Shown piece by piece: positions 1 through 12,400 of a stretch of DNA of 64,000 nucleotides. The notes beneath the pieces were generated by a model, which was not told where the DNA came from, did not search any database, and saw nothing but the letters and a program-made list of their open reading frames with translations. The first letter of the stretch is position 1. Every line of letters begins with the position of its first letter. The position numbers were made by a program, and so were the translations under genes. Source of the stretch: Gremmenia infestans (lineage: Eukaryota; Ascomycota; Leotiomycetes; Helotiales; Hamatocanthoscyphaceae); assembly GCA_032629725.1 (NCBI GenBank), contig JAFEVB010000020.1, forward strand, positions 1,076,501 through 1,140,500, written 5' to 3'.

Positions 1-541
1 AAGGCCATGTTCGATAATGGTAGGTTTCTCCAAGCACCATTGGTTTCTAATCTAAGCTAACTAGCTATAGACGCTTCGAAGGTTGACTTCCGTAACCCCG
101 AAAATTTCATGCATGATGTAAACAGCGTAGCCGGTCTGTTGAAGCAATTTTTCCGCGAACTCCCTAATCCGCTCCTCACATTTGAGCATTACACCGGTTT
201 CATTGAAGCTGCCAGTGAGTCTGAGAATCTTCCGCTCACGCTATCTGTACTAATCTCACTTAGGAAATGATGATGATATCGTACGCCGCGACTCACTTCA
301 CGCTATTATCAACAGTCTCCCCGATCCTAACTACGCTACCCTTCGTGCTATTACTCTACATCTGAACAGAGTACAAGAGAACTCAAGCTCAAATCGCATG
401 ACTTCGGGAAATCTGGCAATTGTGTTTGGGCCGACTCTCATGGGCGCCAATTCGGGGCCGAACATTCAGGATGCCGGGTTGCAAGTGAGAGTTGTCGACA
501 CAATATTACACAATACGTACCAGATATTTGACGATGACTGA
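1..541 (+). CDS. RhoGAP domain protein, C-terminal part (Rgd1-like), cut by window edge
   Basis: GTPase-activating protein for a Rho-type GTPase; only the C-terminal half of the RhoGAP domain lies in the window. Exons are 1-19, 71-214 and 264-541, joined by introns of 51 and 49 nt; the reading frame closes across both and ends at TGA 539-541. Family landmarks visible are the segment GLLKQFFRELPNPLL, which follows the catalytic arginine region, and SGNLAIVFGPTLM near the end. The protein stops about 20 residues after the domain, as in Rgd1-type F-BAR/RhoGAP proteins, where RhoGAP is C-terminal. The F-BAR part would lie upstream of the window and is not seen, so Rgd1 is an inference; RhoGAP itself is secure. 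Confidence 0.9.
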
Positions 542-1100
542 GGGGGGAGAATTACGATGGAAGATAGTAGCGGAAGGAGAATTGTGTGAAATTGTAACCT
601 TTGTCTTGTATATAGGCAGGTGAGAAGCCCACCACCTCGATACACTCTTGAAGAATGCCCTATTACATATCTCAATGACGATTTTCTTTGGTAAAGTCAA
701 AAGTAACTTTCCATGGGTGTCTTGAAACTGAATTTACGGTATATCTTTCATCTTGCTCAAAGATGTAGGGTTGGGACGGGGTGGGCATTTCCTAGCCTGT
801 GATTGGTCGGTGTTCTTTTCAAATTAAGGAGTGTAATGAAAGAATCTCTTTAGCCATCGGGACCAGTATGCCAAATGCCTCTCATCGAACTTGAAATTCC
901 CAAGTGTAGATACGATACGCTCCTCCGAAGTCATTACTTCCCGATTGGGGCTAAAATTCGGTTGGCGAGCGTCGACGGAACGGGACGGGATCCACTTGAA
1001 GCATTCATTTTGACGCCAATCCCAAATTTTCAATGTGCTAAGCGGACCGGGACATTGAAACTCGTCAATAACATCCACAATCTCAGTCAAGCCTGGCGCA

Positions 1101-4100
1101 ATGGCCGCATCATCCGCAGATAGTAGGTTGTTTGAATTCCTTCAACAACAGAAGTCCAAACTGGAAGAAGCTCGCAAGCGGACAGGGGAGATTCCGAGAG
1201 ACCGTGATTCACGGCGGACGCTTATTGGTCTCCACCTTGCCCAAGATGAATTAATGAAGGAGGACAGAGCTGCTGGGAAGCAGAAGCGGCTGTTTACTAT
1301 CATCGGAGACCCTTACCTACCCTCAGCGGCGTGCCACGAGAATCTCCAGAAGATATTTATCAAAGACCTTCAGCTTGAGACACACCATCGTGGGCGGTAC
1401 ATGTTACTCAGATGTGCGGTACCACCTATACGGCAGAATGCTATCATAAGCGTTGTTGAAGATGAAGCCGGCGATGCTTCAACTTTCTCACTGTATCAGC
1501 AAGAACCAGAACATATTCGACCCGCTGGAGAAATCTTGAAGGAAAATAGTGTATTGTTGCTAAAAGAGCCGTATTTCAAAGTGACTGCGGGTGGATATGG
1601 CCTGCGGGTTGATCATCCTACAGATGTTATGTATGCAACTTCTCCAAGCATTTATCTACCTCCTTGTTCGGATATATTCGAGATGTTTCATTGTCTTGGG
1701 AGTTCTGAGTCGTCAAAAGCCGAATTCCAAAACCATTCTCCCCCAGGTAATACTGACGCCGCGAACTTGTAGGTGGTTGGTTGATCATCATCCGAAAGTA
1801 CCAAACGCGTGGAGAAAGAGTCATGGGCTGATTGGAAAGACGGTGGAGGAGTTAAAGACCGAAGGAAACTATTGTTTCGTTTCGGGCAAGTATACAGATG
1901 CTATCAAGAAGTAAGTTGCCATCTAACATCAAGAGCCTTGAATACTGGTACCCCGTGTTAGCTGGCACATCAGATTTAGGTATTAGGGAGGATTGCGGAA
2001 GCATTATTGTGCTGAGTTTCCAGGTTATAACGGTTGGCTCAAGATTTCTGGGGCAAGGGGTCACAACCGATCATAACGTCCCACAATTACTCACTTGAAC
2101 GGGGCGTTTTGCTGGTCGTTTTGTATGCTAATTACTATGGTAGCTAACTTTTCTACAGATATTCCCAAGCTTCAAGCTCCGGCTTGATTACGCCAGAAGA
2201 AGATGAACTCATTCATAACAACCGTGCTCTGTGCCTTTTAAAACTTGGTAAATACGATGCAGCACTTAAAGATGCATCATTTATCGCAAACCACAAATCT
2301 CGTTCTGATAAGGCGCATTACCGTGGTGCCCTCGCTTTATATGGCCTCGGTAACTTTGAAGAGAGTATCGTATGGTTGAACCGTTTGATTGAAAGTTTTC
2401 CAGAGAGTGTTGCAGCGAAACAAGGACGACAAGAACTAGAACGAGTCAAACTTCGGGTCGAAGAACAGAAGACTGGCAAGTACAATTGGAAGAAAATGTA
2501 CAGAGACGCCAAGCTGGGGCCAGTAGATTGTGCGACTTACGATACCCCGGTCGAGGTTCGACAGGTGGAGGGCAAAGGCCGAGGATTATTTACCAACAAA
2601 TCCGTCAAGTGTGGAGATCTCTTGGCCTGCGAAAAGGCTTTCTCGTACATATGTGCCTCAGAGAAAGGTTCCCCCGAAACGTCTGCTGCATTCGGCGCTC
2701 TTATCAACTTGACCACGAACCGTGTCAAAATCGGTACTGACGCGGCCCATATCTCAAATGTCTATCAAAAGCTCATAGACAACCCGTCTCGTGCACGTTT
2801 GTTCTTAGATTCATATCCTGGCACATATGAACCAGGTCCAGAGATGACTGAAGATGGTGTCCCAATAGTTGACAGGTAAAAATCCTTTTCTGCGTGAAAG
2901 AGTCTCAGTCTGGTTCTAACTACCTGTCAGTTTTCTCATTGAGCGGATTGTTTCTCTCAACGCATTTGGATGTCCTCTCACATCTAAGGATCAAGAACTT
3001 TCCAAAAAGCAAGCCGGAGAGATATCAACATCATCTGGGATATGGCCGCTGGCTGCGTATATCAATCATTCCTGCATTGCCAACTGTGCGCGTACCTTTA
3101 TAGGTGATATGATGGTAGGTAAACTTCTCGGAGAGAAGTGAGTAGTTCACTCTCTGAGTATTTTTTAAAGAGTCGAGTACTCTAATAGTGTCTCAACTCC
3201 CATGGGACAGTATTCCAACTCGCGGAATATTTCAGATCGAGCTATACTGATTTCAAGATTTGACGTTCAGATTATGCGGGCAACTCAAGATATCCCTCGA
3301 AATACCGAAATTACTTGGTGCTATCACGATCCCACCAATCGTGCCGACCTTCAGAAATCTCTTCTCGAAAATTGGGGCTTCAATTGCACCTGTCCGGTTT
3401 GCACAGAAGAGGGCTTCACTGGAAAGGACATAAAATCACAGAGAAATAAATATTTAGCTATTCTCAATTCGACACACAAAGCGGGAGGTCCCTTCTTTGA
3501 CCAGCTAAATCAACTATACGGGCCTGCTGCTAAAGAGGTTCCTAGGTTTGAAGTGTTTCTAGCCTGCTATAAGGCCGCTATGTATTGGTTGCTTTCGGAC
3601 TTTGATCTAACATTGGTGTTGATGTTCACCAAGAAAGCGCTTGAAGCTCTTGGTTTCGGGATCGAAGGAATCGATCAGAGCAGGGGCGGTAAGCTGGTGG
3701 TGCGAAAACGGGGAATTGCTGTTCCGGAGCTTCCTCGATTGTGGTGAGTACAACGTCGTAATTAGATCCTGCATGGTCTGCGCTTCATTTTAAAGGCGTA
3801 CATTCTCCAGCTATCGAATATTGCACATTCTATTCGTCGGTCTCCCGGGGAAAGGGGTGGGGTTTGATCTCGGAGTTCTACAAGTCGTCTGAATTGCCCA
3901 GGCCGAAGAGAACTTTCCATCACACCTGTTTCCTTCTTACCATCCCCAATCTCTATTAAGCTGGCCTGACTAACTCTTTCAACACGATAGGCAGATTTTA
4001 ATGATGACATGGAAGGCACAGGGCCAGTTCAAATTGGCAGAGTTAGCAAAGAAACACTTGAAAATGGCCTACTTGGTTGTTGTGGCTGGGGAAGATGAAA

Positions 4101-4168
4101 CTTTTAGGGAAGACTATGATCCAATCATCAAGAATGCCTTCCTGGGAGGTATACGGGGAAAGCACTGA
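1101..4168 (+). CDS. TPR and SET domain protein (SMYD-like architecture without MYND)
   Basis: Probable protein-lysine methyltransferase of 739 aa. Exons: 1101-1630, 1773-1910, 2159-2875, 2931-3114, 3271-3743, 3991-4168. An N-terminal region of about 220 aa is followed by TPR-like helices (about residues 220-330, including NRALCLLKLGKYDAALKDAS). A split SET domain begins near residue 365 (VEGKGRGLFTNKSV). The SET signature NHSC lies near residue 507, RATQDIPRNTEITWCY follows, and a post-SET Cys cluster CTCPVC ends it. No MYND zinc finger is visible. The intron at 1631-1772 is chosen because it removes a frame break and restores the conserved RVDHPTDVMW segment. The last intron (3744-3990) is long and could hide a small exon. 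Substrate unknown. Confidence 0.85.
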
Positions 4169-4319
4169 CTGAGTTTGGGACCTACGACGATTGCAAAATG
4201 ACAACAGTACTGATTAAGATGAGGGTATACGTTTCAAACATAACTTTAGAGGCGCATGGACAAAGACCGGAGAATATTATACCCCTTTGCTAAATACAAC
4301 GTACCAAGCCGGACCGTTT

Positions 4320-5763
4320 TCACATCCTTCCTCCTAATAACTTTCTTATTCTCATGGGTCGGAGATACCACAAGCATATAACTAGGGCACTCAACGACAT
4401 GCAAGTTCCCGTAAATACCACCAAAGACTGATATCTCGCAATCCCATATGTTGCGACATGTATCCTCTTTGTCAGTAGACCAGCACTAATAGGTCCAGCC
4501 AAGATGTTTCCCACCCCTTGCAGAAATACCAAGATTGCATAAGTAGCAACTGCTGCACTTGGATCGTCACTAACGGCCCTTCCCATGCCAACCCTCATCG
4601 TTGTAAAGCCGTACCCGAAAAATCCATACACGATCCCAAAGACTAGCAAAAGCGCCAGATTTTTCGCCAACCCCCATAGTGCAAAGGCCGCTATCGTTGA
4701 CATCACCGAGCAAGCAATGCAAAGCGCACTGACCGACATCTTCTTGTCAGACAGATACCCGCAGCTGAATTGACCAATAACTTGCGCCAAAGACATGATG
4801 GCCAGGATGAGGGCACCGGAAGTTGAGGAGAGGCCGATTGCCGTGGCGTACGAGGGTAAGTAGAGGGCTGGAAAGAAGAATCCAAGACCCTGGAGGAGGG
4901 TGCTGGCACAAAATATCCAAAATAGGGGTTTCTTGAAAAAAGACCAGTTCGTCTTCGCCATTGCGCTCTGTTCAGCGGGCGGAAGACGGCCTTTCAAGAA
5001 CGGAAGCAGAGGTCCGGTAAGAATAGCCATTCCCACTGCTATTGCTCGCAGAGTTGTCTTATACCCGTATTTCTTAAGAAGGGCCTCGATAATGAACGGC
5101 ATGAAAATTCCAGAGGCTCCCGACGCAGCGGAGATAATCCCAAATGCCATTCCTTTCCTAGCAATCCACCACTCGTCTATGAAACTAATGATGGGATACG
5201 TCAAAGTCACGAATCCAACTCCGTACATCACTCCCTGGGTGGCTATCAGGCCCGGCAGAGTCGTAGTAAAGGAGCCTGCTACCAAGCCTAGAATACACAA
5301 TGGCCAGCCAAGCCAAATTTGTTGGCGCTGGAACTTGGGAAAGCGCTTTGCGAGCGCCGCGGAGGCGGGTGCACCTAGGTAACAGGCTCCCTGAGCAATC
5401 GTCCCTATGAGCGCTACGTTTGAATTTCCTGCGAATTGTGGCAGGCTTGAGTAGTAGTTCTGGAAAACTCCAAAGGAGATTGGAAAGCCTGACTCTATTA
5501 GCCTAGGTGCTTTCGGATGTGGATGGGGTTTCAAAGTCACCCCACAAAAGAGCTTCAAAAACAAAAGCAGCCCCGAGGAGGCGCCATGCTCCTGCGCCTC
5601 CGTCTGCTGGGGCGAGCTGCTGAATCAAGATGCCTTCCCCCTGTGCTGGTGTATTATTAATATCTCCAAGTTGACTAGGTGATTGTTCAGAGATGGGCTC
5701 TTGAGAATGTGACACATGTTGATCCCATGTCTGAAGCTCGGATCCGACCGTAGTAGAGGCCAT
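4320..5763 (-). CDS. MFS monocarboxylate-transporter-like permease
   Basis: Membrane transporter of 463 aa of the major facilitator superfamily, related to fungal MCT/SLC16-type proteins; substrate cannot be told from sequence. Two exons on the minus strand, 5541-5763 and 4320-5488, with a 52-nt intron at 5489-5540. The intron falls between EALLWG and FPISFGVFQNYY in the first membrane helix and its removal restores the family pattern. A hydrophilic N-terminus of about 50 aa precedes roughly 12 hydrophobic segments, with a charged central loop (KGRLPPAEQSAMAKTNW) between the two six-helix halves. ATG at 5763 is preferred over the upstream in-frame ATG at 5889 because the extra residues look unlike the family N-terminus. 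Divergent from the M20 peptidase gene. Confidence 0.88.
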
Positions 5764-6577
5764 CGTGATGGTGAAATTGGACGACAGAAAACAGCGGCCA
5801 AGCCGCCAAACATATACGCAAAATGACTGCTGAAAATGGAGCTGTCTGACATAGTGAATAGTGGGGCGTGACTTGCAGGGCGTGGCCAATCAAAAAGCGG
5901 CTGCCATCTTCTTTGACTATCTGCTCGGTTTTGAGAAATTGGAAATAGAAATAAATAAGAAAGACATAAGATATTTTGTTCTTAGTGATTTTTGGAATCT
6001 TGATTAACTCTACGACTCTACAAGCTAGACTGCAGTGCACATGAATAGGGGTTTACTCGCTTACCTCCTTGGTAGAATCATCACATGAGACTCCTTGCTG
6101 TCATCCGATAAGGAATCAGGCCCCAACAAGGCCATGAGCCGTCATTCACGAATCCCGACTTATTCCGTTCGTTCCCCAGTCTTCAATAATGTATCGATGT
6201 TCCATTTACCCATTCTTGCTCCTTCGTCGCACTAAATCCCTTTTGCTCGCCGGTGTTTCATCCGCTTTTCGTCCGCTCTTCGGATCGGTGCTTCTTCTTA
6301 CCAACAGAATCATCGATGTCCATTCTACACCGCACTGCACTGGCCAAGCGTTATATGAATCTTCACCGAGAACATTGCTTATGTAGATTGATCTTGTTCT
6401 GCGAGATCTAGGATGAAGTTATGCTAGCCTGCTTCGTCTCGCCGAGTCCTTCGTTCCGGTCTCAGGAAGTTCCTTGCTGTGGTAGTTTGACTTGGGTGAC
6501 TATAAGGTACTAAGTTTGGATGCTCGCCCGCGGGTGTCATCCTTAAATTAAGAAACTGATCTGTCACTGTCGTCAAT
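5764..6577. promoter_or_regulatory. Divergent intergenic region between MFS and M20 genes
   Basis: This 814-nt stretch separates two divergently transcribed genes and must hold both promoters. An AT-rich run lies around 5940-6000. Short ORFs occur on both strands but none has family features. No specific regulatory site was recognised. Confidence 0.4.
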
Positions 6578-7846
6578 ATGGATGCCAAAGCTCTCCTAAA
6601 AGATATTGACGCCAACAAAGATGCACATGTCGCCTTCCTCCAATCTTTCACTCAGACCCCCTCACCTAATCCTCCCGGAGACACAAGGGCAGCCGCAAAC
6701 GTTATCATCAGCTACCTTCGGAATAAGAACATCGAACCCGAAATCATAGCCCCGCAGCCTTCAATGCCAAATGTTGTCAGTGACTTGGTTTGCGGTGACC
6801 CCAACGGGCCTCGTCTGATAACCAATGGCCACATAGACGTATTTCCAGTCGGTGATGGAAAGGATTGGTCACGCAATGCTTGGTCCGGCGATATCGAAAA
6901 CGGAAGGCTCCATGGACGTGGAACAGTCGATATGAAAGCAGGCACTGCAGCGTCAGTCATTGCGTACAGCTATATTTTCAAGTACAGAGAGTATCTTAAG
7001 GGGTCTGTAGGCCTCTGCACTGTTTCTGACGAAGAGACAGGAGGAAAGTGGGGTACTCGATATCTGCTCGATGACGCCCGCTGGAGGGGAGACTGCATGA
7101 TAAACGCCGAGCCAGGAGGAATCAATACCATCAGATTTGGTGAAAAGGGAACATTGCGTCTGACTTTTAGCGTCGAAACGGAAGGAGCACATGGCGCTTA
7201 TTTGCACCGAAGTGTTGGTGCAAATCGGATTGCGGCTAGACTCATTAATGAGCTGCTTGCACTTGAAGATATTGTTCCTAAGCTCCCTACTGGATTAGAG
7301 GAATATATGGCTGGGCCTGAGGTCCGAAGAGCTGTGGATGAAGCCATGGGTGATGGAGCTGCGGATATTGTTCTGAAGCCGACCGTGAATATCGGGACTA
7401 TTCACGGCGGCTTAAAGGTCAATATGATCCCAGATTCATGCATGTTTGAAGCAGACATTCGACTACCGATCGGACTTAAAGCTGCCGATGTACTAGATGT
7501 AATCCATGGCATCTTGGAGGCATACCCAGAGGTCACGTTGACTGTACAAGAGGCTGCGAGCAACCCCTCGAGTTATTGTTCGCACGATCACCCTATGGTT
7601 GATATCCTTGCTCGGAATGCCAGCAACGTTACCGGAAAACGGCCTGTGGCTATTCCTTCTCTGGGTGCAACGGACTGCAAGTTCTACCGGTACAAAGATG
7701 TACCGGCGTACATATTCGGGGTTTCACCAGAGACCATGGCAGCCAAAAATGAGTCGGTTTCAATTGATGAATTCATTACCGTTCTGAAGACACACGTGTT
7801 GTCAGCATGGGAGTATCTTGAGGGTTCAGCTGAAGGGGGCATTTGA
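6578..7846 (+). CDS. M20-family metallopeptidase / ArgE-DapE-like deacylase
   Basis: Intronless 422-aa cytosolic hydrolase (no signal peptide) of the M20/ArgE/DapE family, which cleaves amide bonds of small N-acyl amino acids or peptides. Metal-site motifs seen are NGHIDVFP (H85, D87), RGTVDMKAG (D118), the catalytic SDEETGG (E152/E153) and NAEPGG (E178). A dimerisation or lid domain lies about residues 190-310. The final metal-binding histidine that M20 enzymes usually carry near the C-terminus is not evident: the corresponding stretch, residues 383-392, reads SPETMAAKNE and has no His. This may mark a subfamily with a different last ligand. Substrate is unknown; acetylornithine deacetylase would be an over-call. 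Confidence 0.85.
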   Translation: MDAKALLKDIDANKDAHVAFLQSFTQTPSPNPPGDTRAAANVIISYLRNKNIEPEIIAPQPSMPNVVSDLVCGDPNGPRLITNGHIDVFPVGDGKDWSRNAWSGDIENGRLHGRGTVDMKAGTAASVIAYSYIFKYREYLKGSVGLCTVSDEETGGKWGTRYLLDDARWRGDCMINAEPGGINTIRFGEKGTLRLTFSVETEGAHGAYLHRSVGANRIAARLINELLALEDIVPKLPTGLEEYMAGPEVRRAVDEAMGDGAADIVLKPTVNIGTIHGGLKVNMIPDSCMFEADIRLPIGLKAADVLDVIHGILEAYPEVTLTVQEAASNPSSYCSHDHPMVDILARNASNVTGKRPVAIPSLGATDCKFYRYKDVPAYIFGVSPETMAAKNESVSIDEFITVLKTHVLSAWEYLEGSAEGGI

Positions 7847-9400
7847 AGGAGAGTCTGCATACTTATGAGTGCAGAGAGCAAGTACCGGAGTATGGGACAT
7901 AGGCTAGGACCTAGATGTAGAATACTTGCTCTTTTCGAGACAATAATACATTGTAAAGTCAACCTGGCGAACATATTTAAATCTTGAATCTCTCAGATAC
8001 ATTCAGATTAATGGATGAACCAGCATCAGGCCTTCCTGGCCGAGTTTAGTAGAATTTTCCAAGCTCCACGTTACTCCTAAACGCTTGTAAGAACAAGGCA
8101 CGAAGTTGATGCCGTTTGTTACTTGCCATTTCCACGTACCTTCTATAGGTAACTTACTATATGTTTTTATCCTGTCTGAACTATCTAGGCAACAGATAAA
8201 CCAGTAAGGACAACCTAGGGCACGTGCGTATACTTAATTGTTAGTTTATATAAGTAGGTAGGTAGGTAGGTAGGTACCTACCTATCAATATGAAGTACTA
8301 GTAGGTCGTGGATTAAATGGGGGTGGGATGTCGATGTCGTCGCAGCGTGGCGGGGCGTGGTACCGGCAGGCGGTGGTTTAGCGAGATGAAGCCTGCAAAT
8401 GCCTGAGGTACTGTATGCACTGTAAAGCCCAGGCCCAGGCTCAACATGTCAACAAAATGTCCGTCGGCTGTCCGGTTCACAGGAGATCATTTTGCTGACA
8501 TGGATACAGTACAGTAGGTACATGTACTGGTACTTATACTCCGTACTACCGCACACACATCTAAGGTAGTCAGCCCTACAGTACTGGCAGAAGTTTACAG
8601 TACCACGATGATATCTATATTCACATGCTACTCGTACTACGACCATATACTGATTACCTATGTGCCGTTTTGTTTCACAGGTCCGGCGTTGTCGTGGACC
8701 TTCCCCTTTCTCTTTGCAAACGTTTCCTCCTTCTCATTTGGGCCACACCAAGTTTGATGTGAAGCTCGATTGGTACAGCTTTTGTGTGTCGGAACGCCCT
8801 TCAGGCCAGGCCGGCTGGAGATCTTGGCCTTCATAACTCATGGCAATTGGGAGGGGTTGATCATTCTAGGGTCACCGGCAACCGCGCAACAGCTGCCAGC
8901 AAAGATTCATACAGGACAGTTCGTTGCCATTGCTGTTTAGGGAGCCGCGTAATGTGTTTTAAGTGCAACAAGTCGTCGTATCTCCAGCAGCCTGTCAACG
9001 CAGCCTGGGCTAATCGGAATACCCACCTAGGTATTCATCGGCAGGTTAATTTCCAGCGGCTGAAGTAAGGGCGTGATTCTACCCTGAGATAAGCTCAATT
9101 GGGCGGGCTCAATGGCCAACAACCCTCCCCTCCCCTAATCAAGTAAATAAGTGGTTGCGGCTATACGGTTCAGAAGAGGTTCTTCCGATGTCTATCGACG
9201 TCACCCTACCTGCTTTGCTCGCATGAAAAGAGTGTTGGTCCACCACTTCGTATCCTATATCTATTTCACATTTCGCGAGATCTTGGTTCTAAATACAAAC
9301 ACGGGGAGTCCTAAGTCACCACCGTCCACCTGTATTTATCTCCTTCCCTTGAGTCAGAGCATATGGTACTTATAATTTCCGCCAGATATCAATTTCGACC
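7847..9400. other. Gene-free region with simple repeats and GTAC-rich palindromes
   Basis: About 1.55 kb with no supportable coding region; ORFs here are short and lack family features. It holds the TAGG array (8254-8285) and several short GTACTGTA-like palindromic words between about 8410 and 8600. The last few hundred bases presumably contain the promoter of the hydrolase gene at 9401. Confidence 0.5.
8254..8285. repeat. (TAGG)n microsatellite ending in a palindrome
   Basis: A run of GTAG/TAGG units turns into its own complement (GGTACC then TACCTACC) at the 3' end, so the array is partly palindromic. The same TAGGTACC word recurs elsewhere, for example near 36545-36555 and 63920-64000. 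Confidence 0.8.
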
Positions 9401-10757
9401 ATGTACTCAAACTTAGCTCTTTCAGACATTTCTCGTGCATGTCTTACTTTCGAACAGTACCAGTGGGCTACAGGTTCTGTGCTTCAGGACGCGTTTTATT
9501 CGGTGGATAAGAGCTCTGGTTCGGTTCCTCCAGGAACATTGATCAAAGTGGAAAGGCATACGAACACATCACTCTACTCGCTGCCGCCTGGTACCGCTCT
9601 ATCACGCATCGTATATCAATCAAAGAGCTTCCGCGGCTCCTTGGTTCCTGTCTCGGCGTATATTCTCTGGCCTTCTAGCCCACGATCATCCGCCGATGGG
9701 TTTCAAGTTGTGGCATTTTCTCACGGAACTAGTGGGATCGCCCCTGATGGTGCCCCTTCGCACATCAAAAATCTCTGGCAGCACTATCTCGCTCCCTTCA
9801 ATTTGGCTCTTCAGGGCTATGTTGTGGTTGCTACAGACTATGCCGGGCTCGGCGTGTCGAAAAACGCTTATGGGAAGCCCATTCTCCACGAATACGCAGC
9901 GAACCCAAGTCATGCAAATGATATTATATACTCAGTACAAGCAGCACAAAGCGCTTTTCCGGAGCTCTCCAAGTCTTTTGTTGTTCTCGGTCATTCTCAA
10001 GGAGGAGGAGGAGCTTGGGCCGCTGCGCAGCGGCAAGCTGTCGAGCCTGTCGCTGGGTACCTTGGGGCTGTTGCGATAGCTCCTGTTACAACTATGACTG
10101 ACAGGAAAATGCCGCCTTTGACACTTACAGCCTTTGGATTCTTAATTGCGCAGGGGTATGCTTTCTCTTACATTCGAGCTCAGAGGCTCGGCTCCTAACC
10201 CCAAAAGCCCGAACTAATCTGCTTATAGCATGGAAAACATATTCCCCGACTTCAATCGTGCCGACATTCTGACCGATGAAGCCGTGACTGCTTTGGGAAT
10301 CATACAACAAACCGGAGGATGTAGTGCAACTGTAGCTAGTCTCATACATGGGACCAAGGCGACAAAGCCTCGCTGGACTGAGAATTCTTTCGTGCAGAAA
10401 TTTCAAGAATTGGTCAAAGTCGGTGGAAAAGAAATCGGCGGCCCTTTATTGGTTATTCATGGGGATAATGATTTTATCATACATATGGATTTGACCACTT
10501 CTGCGGTAGAAGCAACTGCACAGAAGTTTCCTGCTGCTCAGATAGAATATCTCCGCATTCCCGGGGCTTCACACAACCCAGCACTTACAAGTTCCCAATG
10601 GATCTGGATGGACTGGATCGCGAAGCGCTTCGCTGGTGTCGAGCAGGAGCCGGGTTTAAAAGTTTCAGAGACCAAGGTTGCAATGCCCGCTTCAGCTTAC
10701 CAGCGAGAGTTGAACAGCTGGTTGGCGCCAGCAATGATCTTTTATGAGACCCCTTGA
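9401..10757 (+). CDS. Secretory-lipase-like alpha/beta hydrolase
   Basis: Serine hydrolase of 427 aa resembling the fungal secretory lipase (LIP) family. Exons 9401-10155 and 10229-10757; the 73-nt intron restores IAQG-MENIFPDF. The candidate catalytic triad is Ser in the elbow GHSQGGG (about residue 198), Asp in HGDNDFI (about 327) and His in GASHNPAL (about 365). Unlike secreted members, no N-terminal hydrophobic signal peptide is present (the protein starts MYSNLALSDISRACLTFEQY), so it is either intracellular or has an unseen upstream exon. Acts on an ester substrate that cannot be specified. Confidence 0.82.
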
Positions 10758-11479
10758 ACAATCTGGACTAGATGTTTCATTTAGACCTCTATGGATGTTC
10801 AATAGAATGGCATATCCTAAGCACTATAATTACAAGGCTGGTGATCTTGCAAAATGACCTCAGCTAAACGATGACTGTACTGTATGTTTCGAGAAAGCTT
10901 TTACGTTTCATTCAAGCTCCTGGAAATTCCGGGTATGAGCTGATATTTGGGTGAATTTAGGTACAAGGGTTGGTGGTAAGTCTTGCAGCATGGTAGGGAC
11001 TTCCGCGCAACACAGTCCTCCGTTGCGGAAGCTTGGTTTTCAAATCAAGAGCAGGACGTGGTGTTTATTTTTAACTTCTAGCCGCATCTTCCTCGAAATT
11101 CCCGTTAGAGTTGCAAGTGTACACTCAATTTCCTTATTTTTCGACCTTGAATCTCTTCTGGCCGCCTCGTTGTTGCGAAAGCATTGTCATGTTTTCTCGT
11201 CCGCTTCGGCCGAAACTAATGTCTTCCCGCAAAAATTTCTCAGCCCTGGACGCATGTAAGCTTTCCGGGTATGGCCGCGTGACCAAGATACGCGATGTAA
11301 GATATATGAATGTGTAGATAGCCTTTTGTTATAAAAGACAGTTCCGCTTTCGATGTGCACATATAGAACTCTTCAATTACCTCCATTCAACTCAAACATC
11401 CCTACTCAGCTCATTCATTCCTCCTGCTTCTCAGCTCCTCATACCCAAATACTCATTATCTATTTACATATCATTCATC
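10758..11479. other. Intergenic region between two hydrolase genes
   Basis: No gene is supportable. The 3' part carries a TATA-like element and a CT/CA-rich leader immediately upstream of the hydrolase gene at 11480. Confidence 0.5.
11330..11337 (+). promoter_or_regulatory. TATA box-like element (TATAAAAG)
   Basis: A perfect TATAAAAG lies 143 nt upstream of the ATG at 11480 and is followed by a pyrimidine/CA-rich leader, a typical arrangement for a regulated fungal gene. Confidence 0.5.
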
Positions 11480-12400
11480 ATGTCTGGCAAGCCCACGTTG
11501 ATCTTCATCCATGGATCTTGGCATCACACCGATACATGGAATAAGATTGCCCCACTTCTTGAAGCCCAGCAATTCAAATGTGTCCGCGTCGCTCTTCCAT
11601 CAGGAGCATCAGACCCTTCTTTAGGTCTACCAGAGGATGTTAAAGCCGTTCGAGATGCGATTATGGCGGAGACCTCCCAAGGTCGCAATGTCGTGGTCGT
11701 GGTGCACTCCTATGGGGGTCTTGTAGGAAGCAGTGCACTCAAGGGACTTACACGGAACAAGGAAGATGTTTCTTCGCCGGCCAAGGGTACCTCCGGCCAT
11801 GTAATCGGCATTGCTATGATAGCGACTGGTTTCGCTAAAACAGGCCTATGCTTTATGGTAAGCTGATCTTTTCTTCACGCATGTTTCGATACATCCGTCC
11901 CCTGGGGGTCAAAAGTTCTTCTTTCAAGAATACCTTCACCGTGTGCTTATTATGTTGAACTGTTTTGTGAGAGGGGCAAAGCTAACATTGATGATTTGCA
12001 GGAAGGGCTCGGTGGTATTACGCCTCCAGCGTGGAAATTTAATCAGCAAACCGGCTTTGTCGACCTAGTAGATGATCCCAGAGAATTTTTCTACCATGAT
12101 CTATGCGTAGAAGAGGGTGATTACTGGGTCTCGAGGCTCACAAAGCAGTCGACGAAAGCTTTGGTGGAAGGAGGTGAGTCCGTTTATTCTGGCTGGAAGG
12201 ATACACCAGTCTGGTATCTGTCAACTAAACAGGACCACGGGCTCCCATTCGAGGCACAGAAGTTCTTTGTGCAAAGTGCCAAGGAGGCCGGAGGCGATAT
12301 TACCGTTCGAGAGATTGACACTAGTCATTCCCCAATGTTGAGCAAGCCGGAAGAAACTGTCGCTTTTATAGTGGATGCAGTAAAAGCTTTTGAAGGATAA
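11480..12400 (+). CDS. Small alpha/beta hydrolase (AB hydrolase-1 / salicylate esterase-like fold)
   Basis: Cytosolic hydrolase of 258 aa. Exons 11480-11857 and 12002-12400 with a 144-nt intron. Fold landmarks are the oxyanion-hole region FIHGSWHH near the N-terminus, the nucleophile elbow VVHSYGGL (Ser about residue 77), an acid-bearing strand YLSTKQDHG, and the catalytic His in DTSHSPM near the C-terminus. The length and motif order match the compact esterase-like hydrolases common in filamentous fungi. No signal peptide. The substrate is unknown. It lies next to another alpha/beta hydrolase, but the two are not close relatives, so this is not a tandem duplication. Confidence 0.82.

Noticed and set aside
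1747..1772. 26-nt GT-AG intron in the TPR-SET gene
   Set aside because: Too short for a fungal spliceosomal intron; the 142-nt intron 1631-1772 uses the same acceptor and restores the conserved sequence.
8254..8285. TAGG array as a telomeric repeat or CRISPR-like array
   Set aside because: It is a 4-bp microsatellite of about 30 bp, not TTAGGG, and has no spacers; a eukaryotic nuclear context also argues against CRISPR.
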